Assembly: GCF_947623445.1 (NCBI RefSeq)
Contig: NC_135242.1
Coordinates: forward strand, 9,486,001 to 9,550,000
DNA length: 64,000 bases
Direction of reading: 5' to 3'
Source of the DNA: Clavelina lepadiformis
Lineage: Eukaryota > Chordata > Ascidiacea > Aplousobranchia > Clavelinidae
Position 1 is the first letter of the stretch. Each line of letters starts with the position of its first letter. Under the pieces are notes generated by a model. That model searched no databases, was not told the DNA's origin, and saw only the letters and a list, made by a program, of their open reading frames with translations. The position numbers and the translations under genes were made by a program. Of this stretch, positions 1 to 14,939 are shown piece after piece.

Positions 1-3674
<3,674 letters not shown>

Positions 3675-3765
3675 CTATAGTCTCCAATTTGACTCTAAAA
3701 GTATCTGCTGTGTAGGTTAAAAAATCACCAAAAGCACATCTTTTTAGAATAACAGGTGAATTTCA

Positions 3766-3876
3766 GGGTCTAGTGCCTAGTTACATAACCACGCAATGCC
3801 TTTGAATACTAGACCTCTGCTGGCCAAAATGTAACAACATGTGGTTGTGCACTTATTTACTAGAGTGACTAGACCC
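3766..3876. mobile_element. Short GGGTCTAGT-ended MITE, copy 1
   Basis: A 111-bp element just upstream of SRP54. It begins GGGTCTAGT and ends ACTAGACCC, with an internal TGTGGTTGTGCACTT. The same ends and the same GTTGTGCACTT motif occur at 60029-60129, so the two are copies of one small family. It lies about 100 bp upstream of the SRP54 start codon, so it could contribute promoter or 5' UTR sequence. Confidence 0.6.
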
Positions 3877-5330
3877 AAACTTTATTACAACACTGGTTTT
3901 TATAGCTACTAGTTAGAGAAGACTATTAACTTTATTTCTAGTGGACATAATTTAACAGTGTAATTTTGAAATATTTTTTATCCCGACTAGAAAGTATGCC
4001 AGTTTTCGATGAGAAATCGTGTATGCAAAGACACAAATTTTTCTGTAATGGCGTGCAATAAAATGTCAATTGTTTGCTTATTTATTATAATTCGACACGA
4101 AGGCAAAAAGACCGTCGGGCACATATTGGCTGAGCCAGGGTGGGAACCATGGCTCTCTGGCGGGCCACGAGCAGAGGCCTCACTAGTGAGCTATAGTGTA
4201 GGCCGTAGGGGAAGACGAGATAAGGCGGGACACTTCAAGTTTCTCAGGTCATTGTGCTTTTTGTGCAAAATTAACAGTGTGTAATCATGTTCCCGTATTG
4301 CAAAAAATGGCCGTTTTCAGCAAGATCTTGGATGTGCCAAACAACCAAAAATGACAAGTGTGTGCGCAAAAATTCTCAGACGCAAAGGAAGTGCACACTT
4401 ATAGGTGCGCAATAACACAGTAATGTATACGGTTTGACTTATTTAACCTTTAAATCAATTGCACATGCTGACAAAAGTTGTGTCGAAATCATTAAGTGCA
4501 AAATAACGCACCTCAAGTGCGGCACTGAAGCTCATGAAAAGTAGTGTTCTGATGTTGAGTGTGCCTATGCCAAACTCTGCAGTCTGCATGGTTGTGCATC
4601 CAGCAGACATCAAAAAGTAAAGACACAAAAAATTGAGCTACGTCATAAACTTCCGGGTAAAAAATCCTTTTAAAAACCGAAAATGCGCAGTTTTATACCT
4701 TTGATAAACTACTGTCCCGTTACTAAACCAACATATTTTCAAATGACGTCAATATCCTAGAGACCTAGACTATAACCTGCCAAAAAACCAACACGATATC
4801 ACCACCTCATTTTCTATTTCTAACAAAACAACAAAAAAGAGTTAAAAAAATAAGGGGAATCCCAAGTGTGTGGCGTCAACGAGATGCCACCTTAAAATGT
4901 ACAAAGTAACAAACAATCTTCAATATAATGTCTAAATATATGCTTTGCTGTGCCAAGTGGCGAGTTAATTGAAAACGAAATTAGGGTAAGCTTAGCTCCC
5001 GATGCCGACAGGTAGATTTTTAGTGGATTCTCACCAGAACCGACACTATCCATAAACAGAGAACTTCGTATTAAATCCAACGATTTCAAATTTGTTGAAA
5101 TAGGTGAAACGTTAGCCGACAGGCGAGAAAAAGACCGAAGATAACTGACTTGCATTGATTTAACTGGGGCAAAGACCGTTTAGAGGCACTTTCAAATACT
5201 TTTCGAATTTTTCAACTTATCTTTTTCCTATGATATCACCATCGTCTTCATTTTTGCTACTTGGCACAGTTACGTAGGATGGCCCACTCCGATCCTCGTT
5301 CTTAACCAATCCGGCCTGCTTTGTCTAGTG
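3877..5330. other. Intergenic space between SRP54 and BBS1, left part
   Basis: Between the divergent SRP54 and BBS1 genes. Both promoters should lie within 3666-6333. No TATA box or strong motif cluster was recognised. The stretch holds a weak 87-codon minus-strand frame (separate entry) and otherwise unremarkable AT-rich DNA. Confidence 0.5.
4892..5155 (-). CDS. Hypothetical small protein, presequence-like N terminus (weak)
   Basis: An 87-codon frame with a genuine ATG, opening MQVSYLRSFSRLSANVSPIS. This opening is rich in Ser and Arg with no acidic residues, as in a mitochondrial targeting peptide. I do not recognise the rest and see no domain. A TAA ends the frame shortly before an AAG|GTGGC that could be a donor. 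It lies between SRP54 and BBS1. It may be a small gene, a first exon or chance; there is no homology support. Confidence 0.2.
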   Translation of the reverse strand: MQVSYLRSFSRLSANVSPISTNLKSLDLIRSSLFMDSVGSGENPLKIYLSASGAKLTLISFSINSPLGTAKHIFRHYIEDCLLLCTF

Positions 5331-5705
5331 CAGGGGTGTCCAACCTGTGGCCCGTGGGAAGGTTCTGAGTGGCCCACGTGATATTTTTAGAAATGACTTA
5401 TATTATCAACTGAATCGCCTACGTAATTTATGGCAAACTTAGATTCCGATAAATTGGCATTTCTTGTATGCTTTTTTTGTCTATTGCTCTATTAGAGCAA
5501 TAGATAGATAATATACTTAACTATAGTCTCTAGTGTAGGGGTGCCCAACTGTTCAAGTTAATTTTATTGCATCGCAATTTATTTCTAAGATTAGAATTTT
5601 GGTATGAGGGTTTTAATTAGAAATGAGCAATAAACACTCAAGTGGCCCGCGCAATCATTCGTAAGTCACATGTAGCTCTTTGGCCAAAGAGGTTGGACAC
5701 CCCTG
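5331..5705. mobile_element. hAT-type MITE (CAGGGGTGTCCAACCTGTGG ends)
   Basis: Terminal inverted repeats CAGGGGTGTCCAACCTGTGG at the left and GGTTGGACACCCCTG at the right, a classic hAT MITE end. The 8-bp flanks GTCTAGTG (5323-5330) and GTCTAGAG (5706-5713) match at 7 positions. A second, partial hAT-like start (TAGGGGTGCCCAACTG) lies inside at about 5536, so the element may contain an older or partial copy. No coding capacity. It lies about 630 bp upstream of BBS1. Confidence 0.85.
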
Positions 5706-6333
5706 GTCTAGAGGTAAGTCATTAATAGTCGAAATTAAATTAACTTTAAAAGTGATAGGTGGCGCTGTGTTGGATTCTTATTGATCCTTGAAGTACTAAA
5801 CTACTAGAAACTTTCTGGTAGCCTAGATTTAAGTGAACCACCAACAATACAACGAAAACATTCAAATTCCATAAACAAAAGTAATAGAAACTACCGTAGG
5901 CCTATTAAAAAATGGAGGCTATGATTATATAACCAAAAATTTTTTCGGACTTTGTACGAGTAGTCTTGACCAGTAGAATAGTCGACATAAATTCATATAA
6001 ACAAAAAAGATGGTTGTTTGAATGCCAATTTATAATAGATAAAGAAAGAATTGATGCACAGTGCACGCCATCTCGGTAAAATTTGCATCTTTGCATGCAC
6101 AAATTCTTGTAGAAAGCTGCCTTACTTTCCATTTTTGATAAGATGTAACCTACACTGTAAATTTGTTAATTGGTAATTTGGTTTCATGTTCTTTTATGAT
6201 AATTAGCCTTGGTGTAATGTTGTTTTATACACTTATTAACAGGAAAATTTGCAAATAAAACTCTGTTTTTAAACTTAAGGCAATATACATAACACTTTTG
6301 CAAGCTTTCATTTTATCATCTATTTATATCAAA

Positions 6334-8115
6334 ATGACATCAGAAGATCAAGATGAAAAAGAAAAACACTCCAATTGGCTTAATGCCCATTATGATCCAG
6401 TTGCTGGGTTTTACACATTTTCAACTTGCATAACCTTTGCTGATTTAAATGGTGATGGAGATCATAAGTTAGTTATTGCAGATTTGGGTACAGGGCTTTA
6501 TAACATGACAATTAAAGTATTAAAAGGAACATCTATAATTCAAGAAAATGCACTTCTTGATTTGCCGACTGGTGTAACAAGTGTTTATATGGACTTGGCT
6601 GAACCAAGAACCCCAGGAGTTGTGGTTGCTTCAGGATCTGGTTTGTTTGTGTATAAAAGCATGCGACCGTATTACAAGTATAACCTTCCACTATTGCCAG
6701 TTCTCCCAGAGGAAGCTGTTTTGTGGGATCAAGCCAACAATGAAAATCTTGATCCCTTAACCTTAGCAGAGGCACTGGATGGATTGAAAAAATCTCATCC
6801 AACATCTTCTTTCACGGCACGCACATCTCACTTTCTCCAAATAGAAAATGATGCAGATGCAAGGCAATTTGTTGATGCTCACAAACATAAACCATTAAAA
6901 CGAGAGACAGTAATAACATGTGTCACAACAATCAAAAAGTCTATGGCGGAAGACGATGCAATATCGTGTATTGTGGTCGGTACTGAACATAAACAAGTTT
7001 ACATTATAGATTCAGAAGCCTTTACACCTCTGCAGGATTATGAAATCGCGAGTGTTCCTGTCATCGTTAATGTTTCGGGCTTATTTGATGTTGACTTTAG
7101 AATGTTTGCTGCTTGTCGTGATGGTTGTGTGTATGTACTGAAGAAAGACTCTCTTCAGTCTAGGGTGTGCATTGAATTGGATTCTTCAATTGTTGGGATG
7201 GAGCGCATTCATAAGCATTTAATTTTTGCACTTGCTGATAAAACATTTTCTTGTTATACCACAAGGGGTAAGCAAATTTGGAATCTTCAGCTTCCAGCTG
7301 ACGTTCTTTGCACTGCGGTTATGGATCACAGAGCGAAAGGTTTCAAAGCTGTTCTTGTTGGCCTTGATAATAGTGAAGTCAGAGTTTACAGGGAAAAAAA
7401 TTTAGTGGATATCATAAAGCTCAATGATCGCCCTCAGGCATTGTGCTTTGGCAGATATGGAAGGGAGGATAGCACTCTTGTTGCTGTTTTGGCTTCTGGC
7501 GCCTTACAAGTCATGATTTTAAAACGCACAGCTGAATATGCTGACCATTCTTCTCACAAAGGCCCTCCAATGTCACAAAAAATGAAACTTAACATTCCTA
7601 AGAAAACACAGCTTTTTGTGGACCAAACAGTGAGGGAACGAGAAAATGGAACAAAAATGTTTCAAAATTTTCAGCATGATCTCCAGTTGATGAGATTGAG
7701 TGTTGCTCAAACATACCTGAAAGGTCTACAGTCTAGCATGACACCTCTCTCTGATGATCCTTCCATGCCTTTAAAGCTTTCTGCTACAGTTCGTGGAATC
7801 GGCCCTGTGTTTCAAATGTTACTCACCATTGAGAATACTGCTGCTATTAGCTTGAATGATCCAAAACTTGCTACAGGATTAATTGTGCTCTTTAAATATT
7901 CAGATACAATTTATTCTATTAAACCTTTGGTTTTGGAACTTCCAGCTTTAGCACCGGAAATCTCATACAAGTTTGCTGTTCGCATACATTGTATTGCCTC
8001 AGATAGACCAGCCCAAGATACTATCACAGCATTAATTGTTAAAAGAGGAACAAAGAAGCCATTGGTGACAGCTAACATTTCTATGCCTGTTTCTGAAGGT
8101 GTTATTGTTGTGTAA
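6334..8115 (+). CDS. BBS1: BBS1, BBSome subunit, single exon
   Basis: Core subunit of the BBSome, the coat complex that moves membrane proteins in and out of cilia; in the family BBS1 binds the GTPase ARL6/BBS3. One uninterrupted frame of 593 codons, about the length of vertebrate BBS1. It covers the N-terminal beta-propeller (SNWLNAHYDP, FADLNGDGDHKLVIADLG, EPRTPGVVVASGSGLFVYKS, VGTEHKQVYI, FGRYGREDSTL) and the C-terminal GAE-like domain (RTAEYADH, PKKTQLFVDQTVRERENGT, MKLNIPKK). The ATG at 6334 (context CAAAATGA) is chosen because homology begins there; the frame is open slightly further upstream but has no earlier ATG. Vertebrate BBS1 genes have many introns, so the intronless state is notable. 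An AG at about 6241 could be a 5' UTR splice or spliced-leader acceptor. HMCES follows on the same strand. Confidence 0.97.
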   Translation: MTSEDQDEKEKHSNWLNAHYDPVAGFYTFSTCITFADLNGDGDHKLVIADLGTGLYNMTIKVLKGTSIIQENALLDLPTGVTSVYMDLAEPRTPGVVVASGSGLFVYKSMRPYYKYNLPLLPVLPEEAVLWDQANNENLDPLTLAEALDGLKKSHPTSSFTARTSHFLQIENDADARQFVDAHKHKPLKRETVITCVTTIKKSMAEDDAISCIVVGTEHKQVYIIDSEAFTPLQDYEIASVPVIVNVSGLFDVDFRMFAACRDGCVYVLKKDSLQSRVCIELDSSIVGMERIHKHLIFALADKTFSCYTTRGKQIWNLQLPADVLCTAVMDHRAKGFKAVLVGLDNSEVRVYREKNLVDIIKLNDRPQALCFGRYGREDSTLVAVLASGALQVMILKRTAEYADHSSHKGPPMSQKMKLNIPKKTQLFVDQTVRERENGTKMFQNFQHDLQLMRLSVAQTYLKGLQSSMTPLSDDPSMPLKLSATVRGIGPVFQMLLTIENTAAISLNDPKLATGLIVLFKYSDTIYSIKPLVLELPALAPEISYKFAVRIHCIASDRPAQDTITALIVKRGTKKPLVTANISMPVSEGVIVV

Positions 8116-8674
8116 AGTAAAATTTGCAGTCTGTGGTATAAGTCTGTTGTGATAAGTGATTACAGAGTGAAGGAAGCGAGCCCCACTTGAGTGATTTGCA
8201 TTACCAGAACATCTTTACCATTTTCTACTGTCATTAGTTTGATTTCTGTCATAGTTTGAACTTGCACGTAATCATTGATGGCAGCTTTTCCTCCACAGAT
8301 TGTATGTTATTGTTGTATTATATTATAGTTCATATGCACTTGGAAAATGTATAGGCCTATTGATATATTTCATTTATTTTACCAGTATGTATTGTATACT
8401 GTATTTGTTCTAAATTGTTTGCAAAAGCGAAGTTTTTTGTCTGTATTATTGAACATGTTCTGTATTGTTTGGCACTGTGTTTAATTTTAGTTCCTGTTTT
8501 TTCTTGTTTCTGTTAATTCTGGTGCTCACTTTATGGCAGCTTTGTAGTTGGAGTACTTGTAGGTTAGTTTAATGCGTACTGTTACGAACTTATTGATTTT
8601 ATAATCCTTTTTGTATAAAGGGTAATCATTCAGTAATTTACCTATTATGGAAGATTAGACTGAATAAATTGATA
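8116..8674 (+). other. BBS1 3' UTR / BBS1-HMCES spacer
   Basis: 559 bases between the BBS1 stop and the HMCES start. T-rich, with no coding signal. The only clear AATAAA is at 8663-8668, seven bases before the HMCES start codon. If it is used by BBS1, the BBS1 transcript would run across the HMCES start. Confidence 0.45.
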
Positions 8675-10630
8675 ATGTGTGGAAGGACAGCATGCACTTT
8701 AAACCCAGACGCCATCAGTAGATCATGCAAGTATATAGCAATATATTCTCATATCATAAACTTTCGTTTGACTTAAATTAAAGCTATATTTATATTAAAT
8801 GCATTGTGATGATTCTCTCTCACTCGTTCTGTGTTTATCTTCCTAAATTCTGTAAAGCATGATTGCGTTTTATATACATACTTTTTTTTTACATATTTTG
8901 GTGCATTCTCTCATAACGCAAAAAAGTTAAGAAATAAATAGTTTAATTGGAATAGATTGTTACTGCATGTAACGGTACTTACAGATACAATACTAAAGAT
9001 GGCAGGCAGGTGAAACCAACTTGGTCAAAAAACCAGGACAAATATTATCCCAGTTATAATAAAGCTCCCCAGTCTTACTGTCCTATAATTTTGAATGGAA
9101 AGCATCTGCAAGATGGAGAAGATTTTAATTTGTCTGTTGCTGACGAAAGAACACTTGTGGCTATGCGATGGGGTCTCATACCAAGCTGGTTTTCAGGTAC
9201 CATACAAAAAGTCAGCAAGTGATAATAGTCAGATGTAAGTTCCAAATGTTTTAGTTGTATTTACACATACTGTACTTGTTTTGCCAGTAAACTATTTTTT
9301 GTAGGGGATGATGTTGATAAAGTTAGTTACAACATGAATAATGCAAGAAGCGACACAATGCTGGAGAAGAGATCATACAAAACTCCACTTCGAAAAGGGC
9401 AGCGATGTGTTGTTCTTGCTGATGGCTTTTATGAGTGGAAGACTACTGGCAAAGACAAGCAACCATACTATATTTATTTTCCACAGCCAGAAAAACAGTC
9501 ATCTATCATCAAAGGTAAATTTTTATGTGTCTTGCTATGTTTTGCAGTTTTTTGCCACTATGTTTCATTGCAAGCCAGACCTCCTAAAATACAGTAGAAC
9601 TAGTACGATATGACTGATTGTTATTATAAAAGCTTACCCTGTCATCAAGTTTTGCTAAATACACTGTTAAATTAAAATTACCATTTTCTTTTAAATATTT
9701 TTTATACTTCTTAATAAATTAGTTACTTTTCTTGCTCTTTCATAGAAAAGTGTGCTATAGAAAATCTATGATGAGTAATAGTTAGTGATTATATATGTAC
9801 TGGATTAAGATGTTAGCTGGTATTGCAAATTCAATAATCACTTCTGCAAGCCATGTCATTGGTATGAATTATCAGAAACTTTTACAGATTGTGAGAATGG
9901 TGATGGACCTTCTGAAGAAAACGTTCGTCTTTTGACAATGGCTGGTATTTTTGAGAAAACATTTCACAACAATGAGGATGTTTATTCATTCACTGTGATT
10001 ACTGTTGAGGCAGACGAGAGTTTTGCTTGGCTTCACCATCGCATGCCTGCCATTCTTAGTATGTTGCATTGTTGCCATTGATGACTAGAGGTGTATTTAA
10101 TGACGATATTTACAATACCGTGATAACTAATGATACAAATAATCTAATATTTGTGAAGTGTGTACATCGAGAATTTATTTCATGTAGCTGGCGACAATGA
10201 TATAGCTTCCTGGTTGGATTATGAGCATGTTTCCTTGGAAAAAGCAGTTCAACTCATAAAACCTAAAAATTGCTTGCAATGGCACCCTGTATCTAAGTAC
10301 GTCAATAACTCTCGCAACCACGGAACGCAAGTTAGTTTTGCCTATTTCAACGTTTTTACAAATGGCACTGATTTGCTAATATTATTCAGTTATCATACTT
10401 ATTTTTACACTTCCCAGTGCTGTGAAGAAATTGACTTAGATGCTGAACGGAAAAAAGCTGATGGTAAGCATGCTTCCGAAGCAAAGAGCCTTATGAAATG
10501 GCTTTCAACTCCAAATGCGAAAACACAGCATTCCACTTCCTCTCCATCAAAACCAACACGATCTCCATGCGTGAAGCGTACATGTGGTGGCTTGGATCGC
10601 TGGGTAAAAAAAGTCAAGAAAGACAATTAG
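8675..10630 (+). CDS. HMCES: HMCES, SRAP-domain abasic-site shield protein
   Basis: SRAP-family protein that crosslinks to abasic sites in single-stranded DNA through its Cys2 and so protects replication forks. Six exons: 8675-8730, 8985-9196, 9305-9514, 9888-10058, 10188-10330 and 10418-10630. All have GT-AG junctions and consistent phases, giving about 334 residues (human about 354). The protein begins MCGRTACTL, leaving the catalytic Cys2 free after Met removal. It then shows YYPSYNKAPQ, MRWGLIPSWF, NARSDTMLEKRS (conserved Asn/Arg), VLADGFYEW (catalytic Glu), LLTMAGIF and HHRMPAIL (catalytic His). The C-terminal tail is basic and poorly conserved (KRTCGGLDRWVKKVKK); RWVKKVKK may correspond to the conserved tail segment. 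All active-site residues are present and there are no lesions. Confidence 0.95.
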
Positions 10631-12654
10631 AAAGTTGAAATGTACAGTTTATTGCTGCTATTGTCTGTTTAAATCATCTTGTTCTTATTTCATATACTTT
10701 CTTGTAAGCCATAACTGCCCAACATGTCGTGCCATATTGTCTTTTTTCTACTTTCTTAAGTTCTGAAATTGCTTAGTTGTAATCTTTTCAAAAAATTCGT
10801 TTCATAATTGTCGATACATTGCCTTTAGTTGTCCTGAAATTTAACGAAGGACCTAAGATAGGATTGGAGTAGGACGCAGCCTGATGCTTGAATAACAGCA
10901 CCGATGTAGGCTCGTAGCTAATGTACTTGTCTCTGCAGGGCTCAACAAAATCTCGAAAGGTTCACATACTGAACTTCAACAATCCATTTTAATTTTGACA
11001 AGTTTTTGCCATTGGCCATGGTAAATTGATATTTCTCCAGCGGTTTCAGTCCCGCCTTGCACCATGCTAGCTATGGCCTTTATTACTGTTAAGGTTACCA
11101 CTAATTTGCTTGTGAATATTTATGCAAACTTTATTAACATTGAACCGAACATCATTCTACTACTACAGTGAACAGAATCTGAATAGGCATGCTGTATTGC
11201 GTAAGGAAAAAAGAATGTACTACATAAAAGCTACAAGCATACGTAAAGCAGTGAACGCACAAAAGTAAAATGCGCAAATTTTAGTAATACTGTAGTTGAG
11301 GGAATATATCCACACTTAATACTGGAAGGGGGTAACATGATGGTTCCACAGCAGGTACTGCTATTTCATGCATTTCTCCCTGGTTTGCATTCGTTGCATG
11401 CGACGTTGTAAAACTTGCTGGCCAGGGTGAGGCCGTTTCTAAAGTGTGGAACGTTGACGAAGCCAATGTGTAAACCGGAATAGTTGGTAATGTAGACAAA
11501 GGAAGTGTTGCTGTTAGTGAAGTGAATGCAGATGGATTGTCTGATATCACTCTAATAACAAAAATCAGGAATATTTCTTACGACAGCAGCCAAACGTCAT
11601 TGCATTAGTAGGCTACTTGGTACTGGTAGCCTATACAAAGTATATCGATGTTGGCTAACCGACCATGTAACATTTTAAAGGTCAAGGTATCTCATTTTAC
11701 AGATTTTACCCATGAGGTGTGGTTGAATCTTGAATACATTTACGAGTAGACCTTTGATTGCATCTTTGTATTGAAAACCAATGCCGCAGATGGTTCTGAG
11801 AAACTGAAAATATCTCTGACAACATCGTCAGGTGCTATAAAAAAGAAAGTAGGCCTATTTTATGTTGGACTAACATCTTTAGTTTTGGACAATAGCTTAG
11901 GCTAGGCCTACTTACTTTTTTGGAAGGTCGGTTATTCATGAGAAAAATCTCGTTTAAGCACTTTCGTAAAGGTTTTGTTAAGCTACGAATTTTTCCGTCG
12001 GAGTTTTCTCTTGATCGTTGAGAAGTTATAAGATGAGCAAAAGAATCCATGTTCATCAAACACAACCAGTCAACAATCAGGGCACTGACCATAACTCTTT
12101 TGGAATCACCCAACTTTACGTTAATAGATTCATTTATGCAGTAAATACAAAGCCGAATAAGACAAGACATCGAACAAGCAAGAAAAAATTACAAGTTTGC
12201 ACTAGGCCTACACTAACCTTTCCTTGTTCAAACAATGATACCTCTCTCGCAGTAAGATTTTCTGCAAACCCACACGAAATGATTGTTGCTAAATATTTTT
12301 GAGAAATGCCTAAATACAAAACTGGTTTAAACCCAATATAAAATAAACGCCTCAAAAAATGAACGATATGCTTTGCTCACTTAGATTTAATTTTTGTACA
12401 ATATTGATGGCCTTAAGCAAATTATTATGTTTGGTCCGGCCATTAATTTACGGTTTACGAGCGCGACTTTTTTGGGATCAAATTTAAAGTCTTCAGCATT
12501 ATTATTGCAATGTGATTAGAGTCAGCATATCCAGTGTGATATTTGGCGGTCATGCGTGCTTGTTCCATATAAGTAAATATCTCAATCCAAGGTTGCATTG
12601 GTATCATCCACACATCGAACGATGTATCCTGAACTCACTAATTTGGGCTAGGCC
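10631..12654. other. Gene-poor stretch after HMCES; possible unassigned minus-strand exons
   Basis: No recognised gene. On the minus strand there are weak exon-like pieces. One ends FAENLTAREVSLFEQGK before an AAG|GTTAGT donor near 12204. Another ends LMNNRPSKK before GTAAGT near 11920. A third follows a TTTTATAG acceptor near 11835. The last is an open frame of 90 codons ending at 11281. I cannot join them into a protein I recognise. They could be a lineage-specific gene or chance. Confidence 0.25.
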
Positions 12655-12935
12655 CAGAGGCTTAGCTAGTGCACGGAGACAGAGGCAGTTTTTGCGCCCC
12701 TACTTTTCAAAATAAATGAAAGGTGCAAACTCTAAAGATGCGAGCTATAGTGGAGCTTGCAGTCCGAGGCATATTTTCTGGGTTTGCTGAATCTGTAAGT
12801 ACAATATACTAGGGAACCACACATCATCAATGTCAACGCATTTAAAATTTTGTACGCATTATCAAAATCTCTGACCTTATTTGGCACCTCCATATGGCTG
12901 CGCCCAGGGCAGACGTTCCCCCACCTACGCCTCTG
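12655..12935. mobile_element. hAT-like MITE (CAGAGGC ends), degenerate
   Basis: Left end CAGAGGCTTAGCTAGTGCA and, read inward from the right, CAGAGGCGTAGGTGGGGGAA, resembling the CAGAGGCGTAGCTAG ends of some hAT MITEs. The 8-bp flanks do not match well, so the copy is old or the ends are slightly off. No coding capacity. Confidence 0.5.
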
Positions 12936-13125
12936 TCTATATAACCCAAGTAATTTTCCCATTGGTATAATCATTTCAATTAAATCTTGTGTAGTATGCT
13001 GCTTGGGTTACATTCTCCTTATTTCGTGTTTAGGACTCTGTCCGTTCACACGCTGACATTCGACATCCGCACAATTGGCAAGAACAAATGAAATCGTTTT
13101 GAAATGTTTGGATCCATTCCATACA

Positions 13126-13225
13126 GAGATTCTCGCGAGCGGATTATAAATTCAACAAGTTTGCTATCTTGTTCGTTTGGCCACTAAGGTTAAACAAAAT
13201 TATAATCCGCTCGCACGAGAATCTC
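13126..13225. repeat. 100-bp hairpin (inverted repeat), MITE-like
   Basis: Arms GAGATTCTCGCGAGCGGATT and the reverse complement AATCCGCTCGCACGAGAATC, continuing into TATAA/TTATA, close over a loop of about 50 bp. They are near-perfect with one mismatch in the CGCGAG/CGCACG core. No clear target duplication. Probably a small palindromic transposon remnant. Confidence 0.6.
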
Positions 13226-14266
13226 ATATACTCGCCATAAGCAGAATATCGCAAACTAGAATAAATTTTATCACAGGAGCATTCTATAATAGGCCTAATC
13301 ATTTACGATACACACTTTCTATAAGGAAATGCAGTGGGCTCTTTCCAAAAAGCTAAGAAATTTAATTTTCGGATTAAATGATAGTTAAAAAACTCACTTC
13401 GTTTACTACTTGCGCGTTCGGTTGTTTGTTGCGCAGGTTTTAAATAGGACATGTATAAAAATAATATGACTATCGTATATAGGCTGCTGTATTCGTGCAC
13501 GTAACTTTCAAGTCGCAGTTTTTGTACCAAGTCTTTACCAAAAGGTGTAGGGGACAGATTATACACAAAGGATGAAACCAAAAAGGATATATGGGTTCTA
13601 GGTATTGAACGTGGTGATTTTGTAAACAAAGAGGTGTCATAATTAAAGATTTCATCAAATCACCTTTTTAGTGGCCTTCATTAGGACATAGAAACGGGAT
13701 TTCAGTCCTTAAGTAGGAGTTTCTTTTCTACGTTATTTAAATTATCTGCACCTAAAGATATTTCTTGCTACTGTAGTCAAATCATGTTGTTCCTATAATC
13801 TATTTTGGCTGTTAATACCTCTGCTAGTCAGCATGCTCTACACTGCTCCTATACGTTCTTTTTCTTTTGTGGGTTGTGATATTCGATCGGGAGTCGGGAC
13901 CTATTCGCTTTCCCGCGCTACATAACCCCGAAAAACATTAGTCCAATCAACTACAATCTCGTTAATTGGACAGGTTCTAGAGTCTATACTCTTGGGTCTA
14001 CTCTAGACTATAATAAATCCTGAAATTTTAAACCCCGTAACGACTTAACCAATCTGCAAAATCCCAAAGTACTTAAAAGCAAAGTAGCATACCAAGGGTT
14101 TATTATTATGGGAGTTATTATTGAAAAATAATTTTGTTAGCCTATCCGAGTGTGTTGCATTTTATTTCATATGTATTGTATGCATTCGGGATTTTGTCCG
14201 TGGTGGGTCATAATTTCGGGATAGTATCAAGCGAGGAAGTGTGCATTACAGATAGTACTATAACTA

Positions 14267-14930
14267 GGTTCCACGACATATGGCCGCGGGAAAATGACCG
14301 CGAACAAACTCACCGGGGTCAACTGAACGTGACGTAAATTGACCGCGAACAAACTGACTGTGATGTAAATTGACCGCGAACAAACTAACCGGGAACAGAC
14401 TTACCGGAATGAAAATTGACCGGGAGGTAAATTGACCGTGGGAGTCCTGACGTACAGCTTCAATCTGACAATTTACTTAACTAAAGTGTCCATTGTTATT
14501 GCAATGAGTCCATTGTTACTACATGAGATAGGCTACAACACATTGTTTCATAATCTCATCAAACAACTCGTCTAGACCGGGAAAATGCATGTAACAATAG
14601 GAAATCTATGAATAAAGGTGAAAAACCCGTAGGGTCACCCTACACCCTACAAGGGGCCAAAAAACTCTACGAGTGGCAACCTTGACTGCAATACACATAC
14701 TAAATTGGATAGTGACTAGATAGCGACTAGATAGTGAATTAGAATTTTGACCTTTTGACGGCCAATTTGTCGCCGGTTAATTTGATCGCCGGCCAATTTA
14801 TCGACGGTTAATTTTATCGCCGGCCAGTTTACGTCACGGTTAATTTGATCGCCGGCCAATTTGTTGCCGGTCAGTTGTCCACAACCAGTTGTCGCCGGCG
14901 AGTTTGTTCACGGCCATATGTCGTGATCCC
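14267..14930. mobile_element. MULE-like non-autonomous element, family B copy 1
   Basis: Flanked by a perfect 9-bp duplication CTATAACTA (14258-14266 and 14931-14939), the size typical of Mutator-like elements. Ends are GGTTCCACGACATATGGCCG at the left and, read inward from the right, GGGATCACGACATATGGCCG. Behind each end lies an array of divergent units of about 17 bp, such as TTGACCGCGAACAAACT on the left and AATTTGATCGCCGGCC on the right, so each terminal repeat is built of tandem units. The centre (about 14450-14700) is unrelated AT-rich DNA with no transposase. It is the same family as 23460-23745. Confidence 0.85.
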
Positions 14931-14939
14931 CTATAACTA

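Noticed and set aside
9334-9613. Two overlapping frames of about 90 codons
   Set aside because: One is HMCES exon 3 read into its intron; the other is its shadow.
12732-12974. Minus-strand frame with a hydrophobic segment (LNALTLMMCGSLVYCTYRF)
   Set aside because: Lies across a hAT-like MITE and its flank. I could not match it to a known small membrane protein.
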